From the NCBI GenBank assembly GCA_039714395.1, contig JBDLJH010000006.1:1-64000 (forward strand): 64,000 bases of DNA, written 5' to 3'. Shown here one piece after another: positions 6,709 through 14,916 of the stretch (positions within the stretch are counted from its first letter, which is position 1; every line of letters starts with the position of its first letter). Made by a program: the position numbers and the translations under genes. This DNA comes from JAPHSX01 sp039714395. GTDB taxonomy: Bacteria; Pseudomonadota; Gammaproteobacteria; Thiohalomonadales; Thiohalomonadaceae. A model generated the notes under the pieces. That model was not told the origin of the DNA, did no database searches, and worked only from the letters and a program-made list of their open reading frames with translations.

Positions 6709-8136
6709 TTACTTCTTAACGGAAACGACCAGGTCGACGCGCCGGTTTGTTGCCCGTCCCTCTGCTGTTTCATTTGAGGCAATGGGGTTGGCCTCCCCGT
6801 AGCCAACATGCTCCAGAGGGTAACCGCTGCCAAGCGAGGAGATGTAGTCGGCTACAGCAACTGCCCGCTGTTTGGAAAGCTTCAGATTCACGCTGTCAGC
6901 TCCGACCGAGTCGGTATGCCCCTGCACGATGACCTTTTCGGCATCGAGTCTACCGATGATGGTATTGACCTTGGCGATCAGGGGTTTCGAGGATTCGGGG
7001 ATGACTGCTGTTCCGGACTTGAAGTTGATACGCTTGAGCCTGAACACAAGTGTCTGACCCTGCTGGTAGACCAGGGCATCAGTTTTCGGCAAGGTTTTGC
7101 GTGCCTCGTCCATGGCCTTCTGGAAACGTACCTGGGTGGAGGCCATTGCAAGCATCTCTCCCTGCGATATCAGGGTGCTTTCTGTTTCCAGCAGTGCACC
7201 CTCTGTTTTCATCAGTTCACCTTCTGTTTTCAGCAGTTCACTCTCAGTAAGCTTTAATGCCCCCGCCTTTGCCTCGAGGCTCTGTTGTGTTGATTGCAGA
7301 TTGGCTTTGAGGCGTCCGACATTGGAGGTCAGTTCGCCCAGGGCCCGCTTTTGTGTCACGATCTGTATTGCAATTTTTTCCGGCGTGCCCTTGGCATCTA
7401 TAATTACATTCATCACGTCCTGCAGCATCATTGCACTTTCCAGTGCTGTCTGTACGCTCTGCTGATAGATCGCGGGGCTGCGGGGGCTTTGCGCGATGGT
7501 GTTCTCGGCATGTTTGTAATCCAGCGATGCGGTACGCAGGCTCTTGGCGGCCAGATCCTCGGCATCGTTTTTGGTGGCCTCTTGAATGGCTAACTCGGCA
7601 CTGTTGAGTTCCCTGAACTGCACAGCCTTAATTTCCAGCGCGAGATATTTTTTCTGAAATTCTGAGAAATCTTCAGGGCTGAGCGCCTTTGAGAACTGCT
7701 TTGTCTCATCCTTAAGATCATCATCTACATTTTCCAGTCCCTTGATCAGCGGTGCGCTGTTGCGCAGTCCCGCTTGTAGCGCGGCGCTACGTGCCTCAAG
7801 GATGCGTGCGGCGTTGGACTTTCTGGGTTGAGCGATTTTTACGGCATCTTGAAAATAGGCTTTGGCGATGGCGGCATTTTCCAGGATATCTTCACTGCTG
7901 CGACCCTTTTTTAGATCTCTTCTGGCTTTCTTGAGATATTCTCTTCCGTCTTCAAACTGGCTGTCGGCCAGGATATCGATTTGATCCCTGAGGGCATCTT
8001 GTTTGATTTGTGTGACTTCGGTAACGGCCATTTTTGCGTCACCGCCGTGTGTTAACTCCGCTTTTCTTGCATTGCTGCATCCTAGAAAAGTGATTGCAAT
8101 AAGGGCGTAGCCGATGGCTATCCTGATTTTTTTCAT
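6709..8136 (-). CDS. OmpA-family lipoprotein with long coiled-coil region
   Basis: A 475-residue envelope protein. It starts MKKIRIAIGYALIAITF with a lipobox (FLGC), so it should be a lipoprotein anchored by Cys. The next 320 residues are largely alpha-helical and charged (an N-terminal stretch resembles DUF4398-type helices), including a heptad tandem near residues 292-320. The last 120 residues are an OmpA C-terminal peptidoglycan-binding domain: INFKSGTAVI, GHTDSVGADSVN, LSKQRAVAVADYI and ATNRRVDLVV. Probably it tethers the outer membrane to the wall. I prefer the ATG at 8136, which has AGGAGAG upstream, over the longer frame from 8196. A terminator follows. The flanking macro-domain genes are unrelated to it in function as far as I can tell. 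Confidence 0.85.
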   Translation of the reverse strand: MKKIRIAIGYALIAITFLGCSNARKAELTHGGDAKMAVTEVTQIKQDALRDQIDILADSQFEDGREYLKKARRDLKKGRSSEDILENAAIAKAYFQDAVKIAQPRKSNAARILEARSAALQAGLRNSAPLIKGLENVDDDLKDETKQFSKALSPEDFSEFQKKYLALEIKAVQFRELNSAELAIQEATKNDAEDLAAKSLRTASLDYKHAENTIAQSPRSPAIYQQSVQTALESAMMLQDVMNVIIDAKGTPEKIAIQIVTQKRALGELTSNVGRLKANLQSTQQSLEAKAGALKLTESELLKTEGELMKTEGALLETESTLISQGEMLAMASTQVRFQKAMDEARKTLPKTDALVYQQGQTLVFRLKRINFKSGTAVIPESSKPLIAKVNTIIGRLDAEKVIVQGHTDSVGADSVNLKLSKQRAVAVADYISSLGSGYPLEHVGYGEANPIASNETAEGRATNRRVDLVVSVKK

Positions 8137-8480
8137 GATAATACTCTCCTGTTTACCTATTACGCATAAAAGCTTAAGTACTGTGCAGCGCTGCAAAACA
8201 GGGAGGGAGCTTCTATGCTTCCCTGTAAGGTGCGCGACACTGATCCATCTTTAGCCCATTAGGTTAGGTGATAATTTTTCCGCAAACTTAATAGTACGTC
8301 AACTTCAGTACCGCCTGTGGGCAAACCTCTCTTCGTCGCGATTTTACTTCACCTGTTGCCTAAAAAGTGTGATGTAGTCGGGAGTACTTGCTTTTGCAGC
8401 GGTTAACTGGGGGCCGTGGGGAGAATGAGCCAACCTGTGGCGCTCATACGTGATAGATCCCTTCGTAGAGAGATAAATTT
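8137..8480. promoter_or_regulatory. 344-base intergenic region with a perfect palindrome
   Basis: No gene is seen between the macro-domain gene and the lipoprotein gene. TGCAGCGCTGCA at 8184-8195 is a perfect 12-base palindrome lying 48 bases upstream of the lipoprotein ATG, where a repressor operator would fit. An imperfect dyad (GGGAGC near 8205, GCTTCCC near 8217) is adjacent. I see no convincing -35/-10 pair and no terminator for the upstream macro-domain gene. Confidence 0.35.
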
Positions 8481-8975
8481 CTAGTGTAAGAGTAATGTTT
8501 TGCGATAGATCTCCGCATCTCCCCCACTGTGCGAGCAGGCCACCACCCTCTCAAACCTCCCCTCAAACTCCCTCATAACACCAAGAGCCGTTACCGCGGC
8601 CTCATTCTTGGGATAACCATAAACGCCAGTAGAGATCGCAGGAAAGGCAATACTTTTAACTTCATTTTCCAACGCCACTTCAAAACTTCTGCGATAGCAC
8701 GAGGCGAGCAGTTCGGCCTCACCACTGCCACCCCCATGCCATACTGGTCCGACAGTGTGGATTACATAACGGGCGTGAAGGTTGAAGCCTGGGGTGATCT
8801 TGGCATCACCGGTGGCACAACCGTCCAGAGGTCGGCACGCCTCCAGCAACTTATGACCTGCGGCACGGTGGATGGCACCATCGACACCGCCACCACCCAG
8901 CAGTGAGTTGTTTGCAGCATTGACGATGGCGTCGACTTTGAGGGTGGTGATATCGGCCTGGAGTATTTCGATCAC
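8481..8975 (-). CDS. Macro-domain ADP-ribose-binding protein (O-acetyl-ADP-ribose deacetylase type)
   Basis: A 164-residue single-domain macro protein of the YmdB/MacroD type. Members remove ADP-ribose from proteins or hydrolyse O-acetyl-ADP-ribose. The key elements are all visible: DAIVNAANNSLLGGGGVDGAIHRAAG near residues 15-40, CATGDAKIT, YVIHTVGPVW, and the diphosphate loop AISTGVYGYP. The start is GTG at 8975, chosen because a perfect AAGGAGGTGA ribosome binding site lies six bases upstream. That site overlaps the stop of the FAD-linked oxidase gene, so the two should be co-transcribed. A truncated paralogue lies 2.2 kb downstream. Confidence 0.92.
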   Translation of the reverse strand: MIEILQADITTLKVDAIVNAANNSLLGGGGVDGAIHRAAGHKLLEACRPLDGCATGDAKITPGFNLHARYVIHTVGPVWHGGGSGEAELLASCYRRSFEVALENEVKSIAFPAISTGVYGYPKNEAAVTALGVMREFEGRFERVVACSHSGGDAEIYRKTLLLH

Positions 8976-8986
8976 CTTTCACCTCC

Positions 8987-10381
8987 TTATGGCATAGGGA
9001 TTTTCTTGCCCGGATTCAGAATACCGTGCGGATCAAACTGCTGTTTGATCTTCTGCATTAACTCCAGTGTTACCGGATCGATTTCCAGTGGCACGAAGTC
9101 ACGTTTGACCAGGCCGATGCCGTGTTCGCCAGAGAGGGTACCTTCCAGTTCCAATACTAGGGCAAAGACCTCGGTAAGGCAGGCGTCGGCGTGTGCCATC
9201 TCCTCTTCATCATCGGGATTCACTAAAAGATTAACGTGAATATTGCCGTTGCCAGCATGGCCGAAGTTGACGATGGTGATGGCGTGTTTCTCGCCTAGCT
9301 GTTGCAGTCCGTTAATTAATTCTGGGATTCGTGATACCGGTACTACCACATCCTCGTTGATCTTCTTTGGTGCGACGGTGCGCAGGGTGGGGGAGAGTGC
9401 CTTGCGTAGCGCCCATAGTGCGGTGACCTTTTCTTCGCTGTCGGCTACCATCACTTCGAGGCAACCTTCGAGATTGGCGGTGTCGGCGACGCGCTTCACA
9501 TCCTGTTCGATGCAGGCGGCGGAGCCGTCGACCTCGATCATTAACAGTGCCTGTGCTTCTTCTGGTAAATCGGTCTGTTGTGCCTTGCGAATCATGCTCA
9601 GTGCCTGCCCATCCATGAACTCCAGGGTGGAGGGGGTGACGGGCTGCGCCATGATGGCTGAGACGGCTCGTGCCGCACTGCTTATGTTGGTATAGAGGGC
9701 ACGCAGGGTGATACGCTGCTCGGGCAGTGGGGTGAGCTTGAGAGTCGCCTCGGTGATTACTGCGAGCGTTCCCTCTGAGCCGATGAACAGGCGGGTGAGG
9801 TCGTAGCCCACCACGCCTTTGGTGGTGTAGCTGCCGGTTTTGAGCAGGCGGCCATCGGCGGTGACGGCCTTCAACCCCAGTACGTTATCGCGTGGGGTGC
9901 CGTACTTCACTGCGTGGGGACCGGCGGCATTGCAGGCGAGGTTGCCGCCAATGGTGCAGACGGCAGTGCTGGTGGGGTCGGGCGGCCAGAAGAAGCCATG
10001 CTCGGCGGCGGCCTGCTGCACCTGCTGATTCGTTACGCCGGGCTGCACCACCATGGCACGGTTATCGGGGTCGATACGCAGGATGCTGTTCAGTCGTTCG
10101 GTGGACAGGGCAACGGCCCCGTTTAGCGGTACTGCCGCTCCGGCGGTGCCGGTGCCACTGCCACGGGCGACTAGAGGTATACGGTGTTCATGACACAACT
10201 TGAGCAGGTGCTGTACCTGCTCTTGTGATGAGGGGAGGGCGACCAGTGAGGGTGTCGCCTGTTGGCGGCTGTTGTCGTAACCGTAGGTAAAGCGATCGGC
10301 CTCCTCCAGCAACAGTTCTGCATCGCCAAACTGTTGTTTCAGCGCAGCGAGAAAGGGCTCTGGCAGGGGGTGGCTGGGCAA
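8987..10381 (-). CDS. FAD-linked 2-hydroxy acid dehydrogenase (GlcD / D-lactate dehydrogenase-like)
   Basis: A 464-residue flavoprotein of the vanillyl-alcohol-oxidase superfamily, related to glycolate oxidase subunit GlcD and cytochrome-linked D-lactate dehydrogenases. The FAD_binding_4 domain occupies roughly residues 35-215 (VARGSGTGTAGAAVP, GGNLACNAAGPHAVKYGT, GSEGTLAVITE). The C-terminal substrate and flavin domain shows FGHAGNGNIHVN and SGEHGIGLVKRDF, with conserved His residues at the active site. No Fe-S domain is fused, so electrons probably go to quinone or another carrier. The exact 2-hydroxy acid is not readable. The predicted start is TTG at 10381, five bases after the dolP stop and without a good ribosome binding site, so the N-terminus is uncertain. 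Confidence 0.87.
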   Translation of the reverse strand: MPSHPLPEPFLAALKQQFGDAELLLEEADRFTYGYDNSRQQATPSLVALPSSQEQVQHLLKLCHEHRIPLVARGSGTGTAGAAVPLNGAVALSTERLNSILRIDPDNRAMVVQPGVTNQQVQQAAAEHGFFWPPDPTSTAVCTIGGNLACNAAGPHAVKYGTPRDNVLGLKAVTADGRLLKTGSYTTKGVVGYDLTRLFIGSEGTLAVITEATLKLTPLPEQRITLRALYTNISSAARAVSAIMAQPVTPSTLEFMDGQALSMIRKAQQTDLPEEAQALLMIEVDGSAACIEQDVKRVADTANLEGCLEVMVADSEEKVTALWALRKALSPTLRTVAPKKINEDVVVPVSRIPELINGLQQLGEKHAITIVNFGHAGNGNIHVNLLVNPDDEEEMAHADACLTEVFALVLELEGTLSGEHGIGLVKRDFVPLEIDPVTLELMQKIKQQFDPHGILNPGKKIPMP

Positions 10382-10386
10382 GGTTC

Positions 10387-10968
10387 TTAGGACTGGTATT
10401 CGAAGACCTTGACGATACGCTGCACACCCCTGGTGTGACGTGTTATCTCTACCGCCCGTGCCGCCTCTTCACGATTCACCAGTCCCATCAGGTAAACGGT
10501 ACCGTTTTCGGTGATCACCTTAACGTGGTGTGTGAGCCCCGCACCCAGTTCAGAGAGCAGACGGGATTTAACGCGGCTGGTAGTGCCGGTATCACTAGTG
10601 CGGGTGTTGGAGTCGCTTACCGGGCCGACGATGAGTTCGTTTTTCACTACAGTGACCCGTGGTAGCTTTGCCACCCGCTTGGTCAGTAGGTCACTGCTAT
10701 GCTGATCGGGTACCTCCCCGGTGAGAAGGAGTTGTCCGTTGTAGCAGGTGGCATTGATGTGGCTGTTTTCGCGCAGAATAAGGTCGCGGGCAATGAGGTC
10801 CATGGTGTTCAGTTCGATACGTTCATCATCCAGTATCATTCCGGCGGTGCGGCGGTCACTAACTACAGCGACACTTGCCGCGGCGGCACTAAGGCCGATT
10901 ATCACCGGGGCGGTGCAGCCACCGAGTAGTGTAGGTAACAGGAGTAGTGGTAGTAGTTTGCGTATCAT
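10387..10968 (-). CDS. dolP: BON-domain outer-membrane lipoprotein DolP
   Basis: A 193-residue lipoprotein with two BON domains, equivalent to E. coli DolP (YraP), which supports outer-membrane integrity and BAM function at division sites. The signal peptide MIRKLLPLLLLPTLLGGC ends at a lipobox Cys. The first BON domain includes INATCYNGQLLLTGEVPD; the second includes VKVITENGTVYLMGLVNREE and ends near VQRIVKVFEYQS. The ATG at 10968 is chosen because it begins the signal peptide and has GAGG upstream; the frame is open to 11010. It lies four bases after diaA, in the conserved lpoA-yraN-diaA-dolP order. Confidence 0.93.
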   Translation of the reverse strand: MIRKLLPLLLLPTLLGGCTAPVIIGLSAAAASVAVVSDRRTAGMILDDERIELNTMDLIARDLILRENSHINATCYNGQLLLTGEVPDQHSSDLLTKRVAKLPRVTVVKNELIVGPVSDSNTRTSDTGTTSRVKSRLLSELGAGLTHHVKVITENGTVYLMGLVNREEAARAVEITRHTRGVQRIVKVFEYQS

Positions 10969-10972
10969 CTTA

Positions 10973-11560
10973 TTAAACCTCTTCACCGAATAGCATACGG
11001 TCGATGGCATCGCAGAGGCAGTGGATCACCAGTAGGTGAACCTCCTGTACCCGTGCGGTGGAGGAGGAGGGGACGCGGATCTCGATATCCCCCTCTGCCA
11101 GATTGAGTGCCATTTCACCGCCCTCTTTGCCGGTAAGGGCGACCACCTGCATGCCGCGATCATGGGCCGCCTTCATTGCCTGCACTACGTTGCTGGAGTT
11201 ACCGCTGGTGGAGATCGCGAGCAGGATGTCGCCACTCAGCCCCAGAGCCCTCACCTGTTTGGCGAAGATCTCATCGTAGTGGTAGTCGTTGGCAATGGAG
11301 GTGATGGTCGAGGTGTCGGTGGTGAGTGCAATTGCCGGCAGACCGGGGCGCTCGCGCTCAAAGCGGTTGAGCATCTCTGATGAGAAGTGCTGTGAGTCGC
11401 CTGCCGAGCCGCCGTTGCCGCAACTTAAGATCTTGTGTTCCTGTAACAGGTGGTTACCCATTAGCTCTGCGGCCGCGGCGATGGCCGGTGCCAGTGACTC
11501 CATCGCCTGTAATTTGAGCTTGGCGCTCTGTTCAAACTGTTCTTTAATTCGTTGCTGCAT
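10973..11560 (-). CDS. diaA: SIS-domain protein DiaA (GmhA-like)
   Basis: A 195-residue SIS-fold protein. By position between yraN and dolP it is the DiaA orthologue, which in E. coli binds DnaA and promotes timely replication initiation. By sequence it also resembles phosphoheptose isomerase GmhA, and automated calls often use that name. The family signatures are ILSCGNGGSAGDSQHF (residues 44-59), AISTSGNSSNV and the C-terminal VQEVHLLVIHCLCD. Both the DiaA and GmhA families share these, so synteny decides. The gap to yraN is two bases. Confidence 0.88.
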   Translation of the reverse strand: MQQRIKEQFEQSAKLKLQAMESLAPAIAAAAELMGNHLLQEHKILSCGNGGSAGDSQHFSSEMLNRFERERPGLPAIALTTDTSTITSIANDYHYDEIFAKQVRALGLSGDILLAISTSGNSSNVVQAMKAAHDRGMQVVALTGKEGGEMALNLAEGDIEIRVPSSSTARVQEVHLLVIHCLCDAIDRMLFGEEV

Positions 11561-11562
11561 GG

Positions 11563-11934
11563 TTACTCGCTCAGTTCAAAGGCATTTTTCAGCCATTCTA
11601 CCCCATTCGCTGTCTCACCGATGGCGACAACGTCGAATCGGCATGGACCATCGTAGGGGTGTTGTTGCAGGTAGCTGAGGGCAGTGGCAATAAGTCGCCG
11701 TTGTTTTTTACTGTCGACGCTGGCAAAGGCGCCACCGAAGCGATAGGAACTGCGGTAGCGTACCTCGACAAAGACCAGGGTCTGATCGTCCTGCATGATG
11801 AGGTCGATTTCACCGAAGCGGCTGCGAACATTGCGGGCCAGGGTGCGTAGCCCCCCTCTCTCAAGGTGGAGCCTTGCCTGCTCCTCGGCGGCATCACCCT
11901 GCTCACTACTGGTTTTGCCAAACAGTCTCATCAT
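11563..11934 (-). CDS. yraN: YraN family (UPF0102) nuclease-fold protein
   Basis: A 123-residue protein of the UPF0102 family, which has a restriction-endonuclease-like fold. Catalytic-type residues are visible in FGEIDLIMQD and LVFVEVRYR, the usual D-(E/Q)xK-like arrangement with Arg at the Lys position. Its biological substrate is not established. It overlaps the 3' end of lpoA by 29 bases and is followed by diaA after two bases, so translational coupling is likely. Two ATGs in tandem (11934 and 11931) make the exact start uncertain by one codon. Confidence 0.92.
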   Translation of the reverse strand: MMRLFGKTSSEQGDAAEEQARLHLERGGLRTLARNVRSRFGEIDLIMQDDQTLVFVEVRYRSSYRFGGAFASVDSKKQRRLIATALSYLQQHPYDGPCRFDVVAIGETANGVEWLKNAFELSE

Positions 11935-13798
11935 CCGTGATGGTCTCTTTTTTCAATTTAGCGATACCGCGTTCAAATTGTGCCCACTGCAGGCGTCGGC
12001 CAATACGTCTTCCCTCAGCTACGCGCAGGGTACCGGTTTCGCCCTGATAACGTTCGTAGGGGTAAGCTTCCAGCATGGGTAGTAGTGATACCAGCTGGTA
12101 GGCATCGATGCCCATAGCAAGCAGGCGCTGTAGCTGACCTTGGTGAGGCTTTAAGGCGGTGGTATTTAGCTGCTTTAGCCCCTGTTTGGCGCTGGGGGCG
12201 TTAAGGGTCCAGGGCATATCGCAGAACAGGATGTTGTCCATGTCGCGATCCTGGGGGCGATTTTTTCTGCCGCCATAGAGGTGTGAGGTGGCCAGCAGTG
12301 GTAGATCACGGGCATGGTGATATTTCATCTGTGGGCGTATCAGACGTGCCTGCCGTGGATTGGCAGCAAGGAAGACAAAGTCGATATCCTGGCGGCGGCG
12401 TGGAATGAACTCGACCTTATCGCGCAGCAGCTGGCGCACCCGGCGTTGGCGGCGCTCACTGTCACTAATATTGAGTAGCTCCTTGATCGGGGTAGCAAAG
12501 TCGTTCTTGTCATCCTGGTAGCGGCTTTCAGATACCACAAGCCCCCCCAGCTCCTGCCAGCGTTCGGTAAAGGCGAGGTTGAGGCGTTCACCCAGGTGGT
12601 TGTTGGGTACCAGTATCGCTGCTTGAAGATAACCTTCCAGCCAGGCGCGTTCGGCAACTTCACGTGCCTCATCCTCAGGGGCGAGACTGAACTGGAACAG
12701 TCCATCGTTAGCGGCGGCCTGGGCATAGTTCAGACCGAGTGTGGGTACCGCCAGCGACTCCTGCATTGCCAGGGTGGCGATGGCGGCCTTGTCCAATGGG
12801 CCGATGATGAATTCTGCGCCATCATCGACCGCCTGCTGGTAGAGCTGTGTGATCTGATCGGCCTGCTCTCCGACATCGTAGCTGCGCAGGGTGATGTTAT
12901 GGTGCTGCGGGTCACTGTAGTAGGCGGCAAGAATGCCGTCCTGAATCGCCGCCCCGGCCTTGGCATAGCGCCCTGATAGTGGCAGCAGCAGGGCGATGCT
13001 GGCGGGCCGTGAGGCCAGCTCCTGACTACGTTCGAACAATAATGTGAGTACTTGCTCACTGGCTGGATGTGAAATATAGCGGTCGCGCCATTGCGTGATC
13101 TTTTGGCTAACGACTGCAGGGCTAAGGCTGTAGTTCTTGGCAATGGTCACCAGCTCCATCCAGCCACTCAGGGCATCGGGTGGTGGTTGGATGCGTAACT
13201 GCTTTAACGCCTCTACCGTGAGCATGGAGAGTGCCTGCCAGATTGCCAGCTGGTTGGCCTCAATGTGTGGCTGTTCAAAGAGGTAGAACTCGCGCAGGAT
13301 GTATTCGCGCGCCGTCTCCAGATGGTTACCGGTGCGTGCAAAGGCACGTGCCCGCAGCAGGTGGTACTGGGCGAAGAGGGCATTCTCTTCCGGCAACAGG
13401 CTGTCGTTTACCGCTGGTTGCAATAACAGGCTCAGGGTCAGATCCGGGTCGTGCTTCAAGGGGATCTCGGCCGCCAGCAGCTGGCGTTTCAGCAGTAGTT
13501 CCAGCGGTAGCTCACCTGCTGGCAGCTCATCAAGGGTCTCGCTGGCCTGTAGTGACAGGCCACTGTGAAACATCGCCAGTGCCGCCAGGTAGCGGTATTT
13601 GTAGCTTGTAGGCGGTTCGCTCTCGTCGGCCAGCATGGTGTAAAGTTGGACTGCCTGCGGGTACTCCTCATTTTGCATCGACTCTTCGGCAAGGGCCACC
13701 TTGCCCTTGGGGGTGAGGTCGGAGGGACGGATCGGCTTTTCAGCACAACCTGCGAGGAGGAGGAGTAATGCTGCGAATAGTGTCAGGGTCTTTTGCAT
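11906..13798 (-). CDS. lpoA: Outer-membrane lipoprotein activator of penicillin-binding protein 1a, LpoA
   Basis: A 630-residue LpoA-type lipoprotein. In E. coli it spans the periplasm to activate PBP1A transpeptidation. The signal peptide ends at the lipobox LLAGC. The N-terminal half is TPR-like helices (EYPQAVQLYTMLADE and following); the C-terminal half is a type I periplasmic-binding-protein fold beginning near PASIALLLPLSGRYAKAGA and containing FIIGPLDKAAI and VFLAANPRQARLI. Length matches the family. It is divergent from rsmI, exactly as in E. coli, and heads the lpoA-yraN-diaA-dolP block. Confidence 0.95.
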   Translation of the reverse strand: MQKTLTLFAALLLLLAGCAEKPIRPSDLTPKGKVALAEESMQNEEYPQAVQLYTMLADESEPPTSYKYRYLAALAMFHSGLSLQASETLDELPAGELPLELLLKRQLLAAEIPLKHDPDLTLSLLLQPAVNDSLLPEENALFAQYHLLRARAFARTGNHLETAREYILREFYLFEQPHIEANQLAIWQALSMLTVEALKQLRIQPPPDALSGWMELVTIAKNYSLSPAVVSQKITQWRDRYISHPASEQVLTLLFERSQELASRPASIALLLPLSGRYAKAGAAIQDGILAAYYSDPQHHNITLRSYDVGEQADQITQLYQQAVDDGAEFIIGPLDKAAIATLAMQESLAVPTLGLNYAQAAANDGLFQFSLAPEDEAREVAERAWLEGYLQAAILVPNNHLGERLNLAFTERWQELGGLVVSESRYQDDKNDFATPIKELLNISDSERRQRRVRQLLRDKVEFIPRRRQDIDFVFLAANPRQARLIRPQMKYHHARDLPLLATSHLYGGRKNRPQDRDMDNILFCDMPWTLNAPSAKQGLKQLNTTALKPHQGQLQRLLAMGIDAYQLVSLLPMLEAYPYERYQGETGTLRVAEGRRIGRRLQWAQFERGIAKLKKETITDDETVWQNQ

Positions 13799-14026
13799 AG
13801 AATAGTGCTGTAAGATAGCGTTCTTATTTGTAACGGTTCAACATATTCATTTTTTGTTCCAATATGGCGTTATTTTCGCACTTATAATGGTCACATATTG
13901 CATATATGCTCACATTTTTCGTGTAAAAATGCCTTGTCTTGAGACAAAATCCAAACATGTTGAGCAGTTACCTTCATTTATCGAATTGGCTGTTTAAAGC
14001 ACACAGTATCTTGACGGGGTGAGCGC
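13799..14026. promoter_or_regulatory. Divergent lpoA/rsmI intergenic region
   Basis: This AT-rich spacer must hold the promoters for both genes. TATAAT at 13883-13888 is a perfect -10 consensus on the plus strand, though its -35 is poor. Two perfect palindromes lie downstream of it: GCATATATGC (13900-13909) and TTGTCT-TG-AGACAA (13934-13947). Either could be an operator within the rsmI leader. GGGGTGAG at 14016-14023 is the ribosome binding site for the rsmI GTG start. Confidence 0.4.
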
Positions 14027-14875
14027 GTGTCAATTGAAGCGGGTAATCTTTATATAGTGGCAACCCCTATTGGTAACCTGGGAGACATCTCAGCGCGTGC
14101 CCTGGAGGTACTGCAAGGGGTCGATTACATTGCGGCTGAAGACACCCGGCATAGTGCCGCGCTGATGCGTCATTTCGCTATCGATACCCCTATGTTTGCA
14201 CTGCATGAGCACAATGAGCGGCACAAGGCACAGGCGGTGCTGGAGCGCCTGCAACAGGGGCAGGCACTGGCCCTTATCTCTGATGCGGGCACCCCGCTGA
14301 TCAGTGATCCGGGTTATTTTCTGGTGCGAGAGGCGCATCGCGCCGGGATCAAGGTGGTGCCACTGCCCGGCCCCAGCGCCCTCATTGCGGCCCTCTCGGC
14401 CAGTGGCCTGGCCACTGATCACTTCTGTTTTGAGGGCTTCCTGCCAGCCAGGTCGGGTGCCCGGCGCAAGGCCCTGCAGGCGCTGGCGCAGGAGCCGCGT
14501 ACCCTCGCCTTTTACGAATCACCCCACCGTATCGAGGAGAGCCTTGCCGATATGGCAGTAACGCTTGGTGCACAACGCCCCGCCACCCTTGCCCGTGAAC
14601 TGACCAAAACCTTCGAGACCATTCACCACGCCACCCTGGGTGAGCTGGCTGAATGGGTCGCTGCCGACCCAAACCAGCGCAAGGGGGAGTTTGTGGTGCT
14701 AGTGGAGGGGGCAGCAAAGGATGGGGGTGGTGACGGCCCCGATGCCGAGGCCTGTCGTATCGCTGGCATTCTGGTTAAGGAGTTACCGCTAAAGCAGGCG
14801 GCTGCCCTGACGGCCACCATTAGCGGTGAAAAAAAGAACGCCATCTACAAATATCTTTTGTCACAAGAAAAGTAA
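14027..14875 (+). CDS. rsmI: 16S rRNA 2'-O-methyltransferase RsmI (C1402)
   Basis: RsmI (282 residues) is the SAM-dependent methyltransferase that modifies the ribose of C1402 in 16S rRNA, partnering with RsmH (encoded nearby at 16035), which methylates the base of the same nucleotide. Family signatures include LYIVATPIGNLGDIS at the N-terminus, AAEDTRH, LISDAGTPLISDPGY and PLPGPSALIAALSASGL. The start is GTG at 14027 with GGGGTGAG upstream. The C-terminal KNAIYKYLL segment is typical. The rnpB promoter begins seven bases after the stop. Confidence 0.96.
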   Translation: MSIEAGNLYIVATPIGNLGDISARALEVLQGVDYIAAEDTRHSAALMRHFAIDTPMFALHEHNERHKAQAVLERLQQGQALALISDAGTPLISDPGYFLVREAHRAGIKVVPLPGPSALIAALSASGLATDHFCFEGFLPARSGARRKALQALAQEPRTLAFYESPHRIEESLADMAVTLGAQRPATLARELTKTFETIHHATLGELAEWVAADPNQRKGEFVVLVEGAAKDGGGDGPDAEACRIAGILVKELPLKQAAALTATISGEKKNAIYKYLLSQEK

Positions 14876-14882
14876 TAAGTTG

Positions 14883-14910
14883 TTGAACTTTCAGTAAAAA
14901 TCCGTATCTT
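14883..14910 (+). promoter_or_regulatory. rnpB promoter
   Basis: TTGAAC (14883-14888) and TATCTT (14905-14910) are separated by 16 bases, a good sigma-70 pair. The predicted start is seven or eight bases downstream, exactly where the P1 helix of RNase P RNA begins, which supports the call. Confidence 0.7.
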
Positions 14911-14916
14911 ATGCGT

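Noticed and set aside
10973..11560. Phosphoheptose isomerase GmhA as the primary call
   Set aside because: The sequence is compatible, but the lpoA-yraN-diaA-dolP order favours DiaA and no other heptose genes are present.
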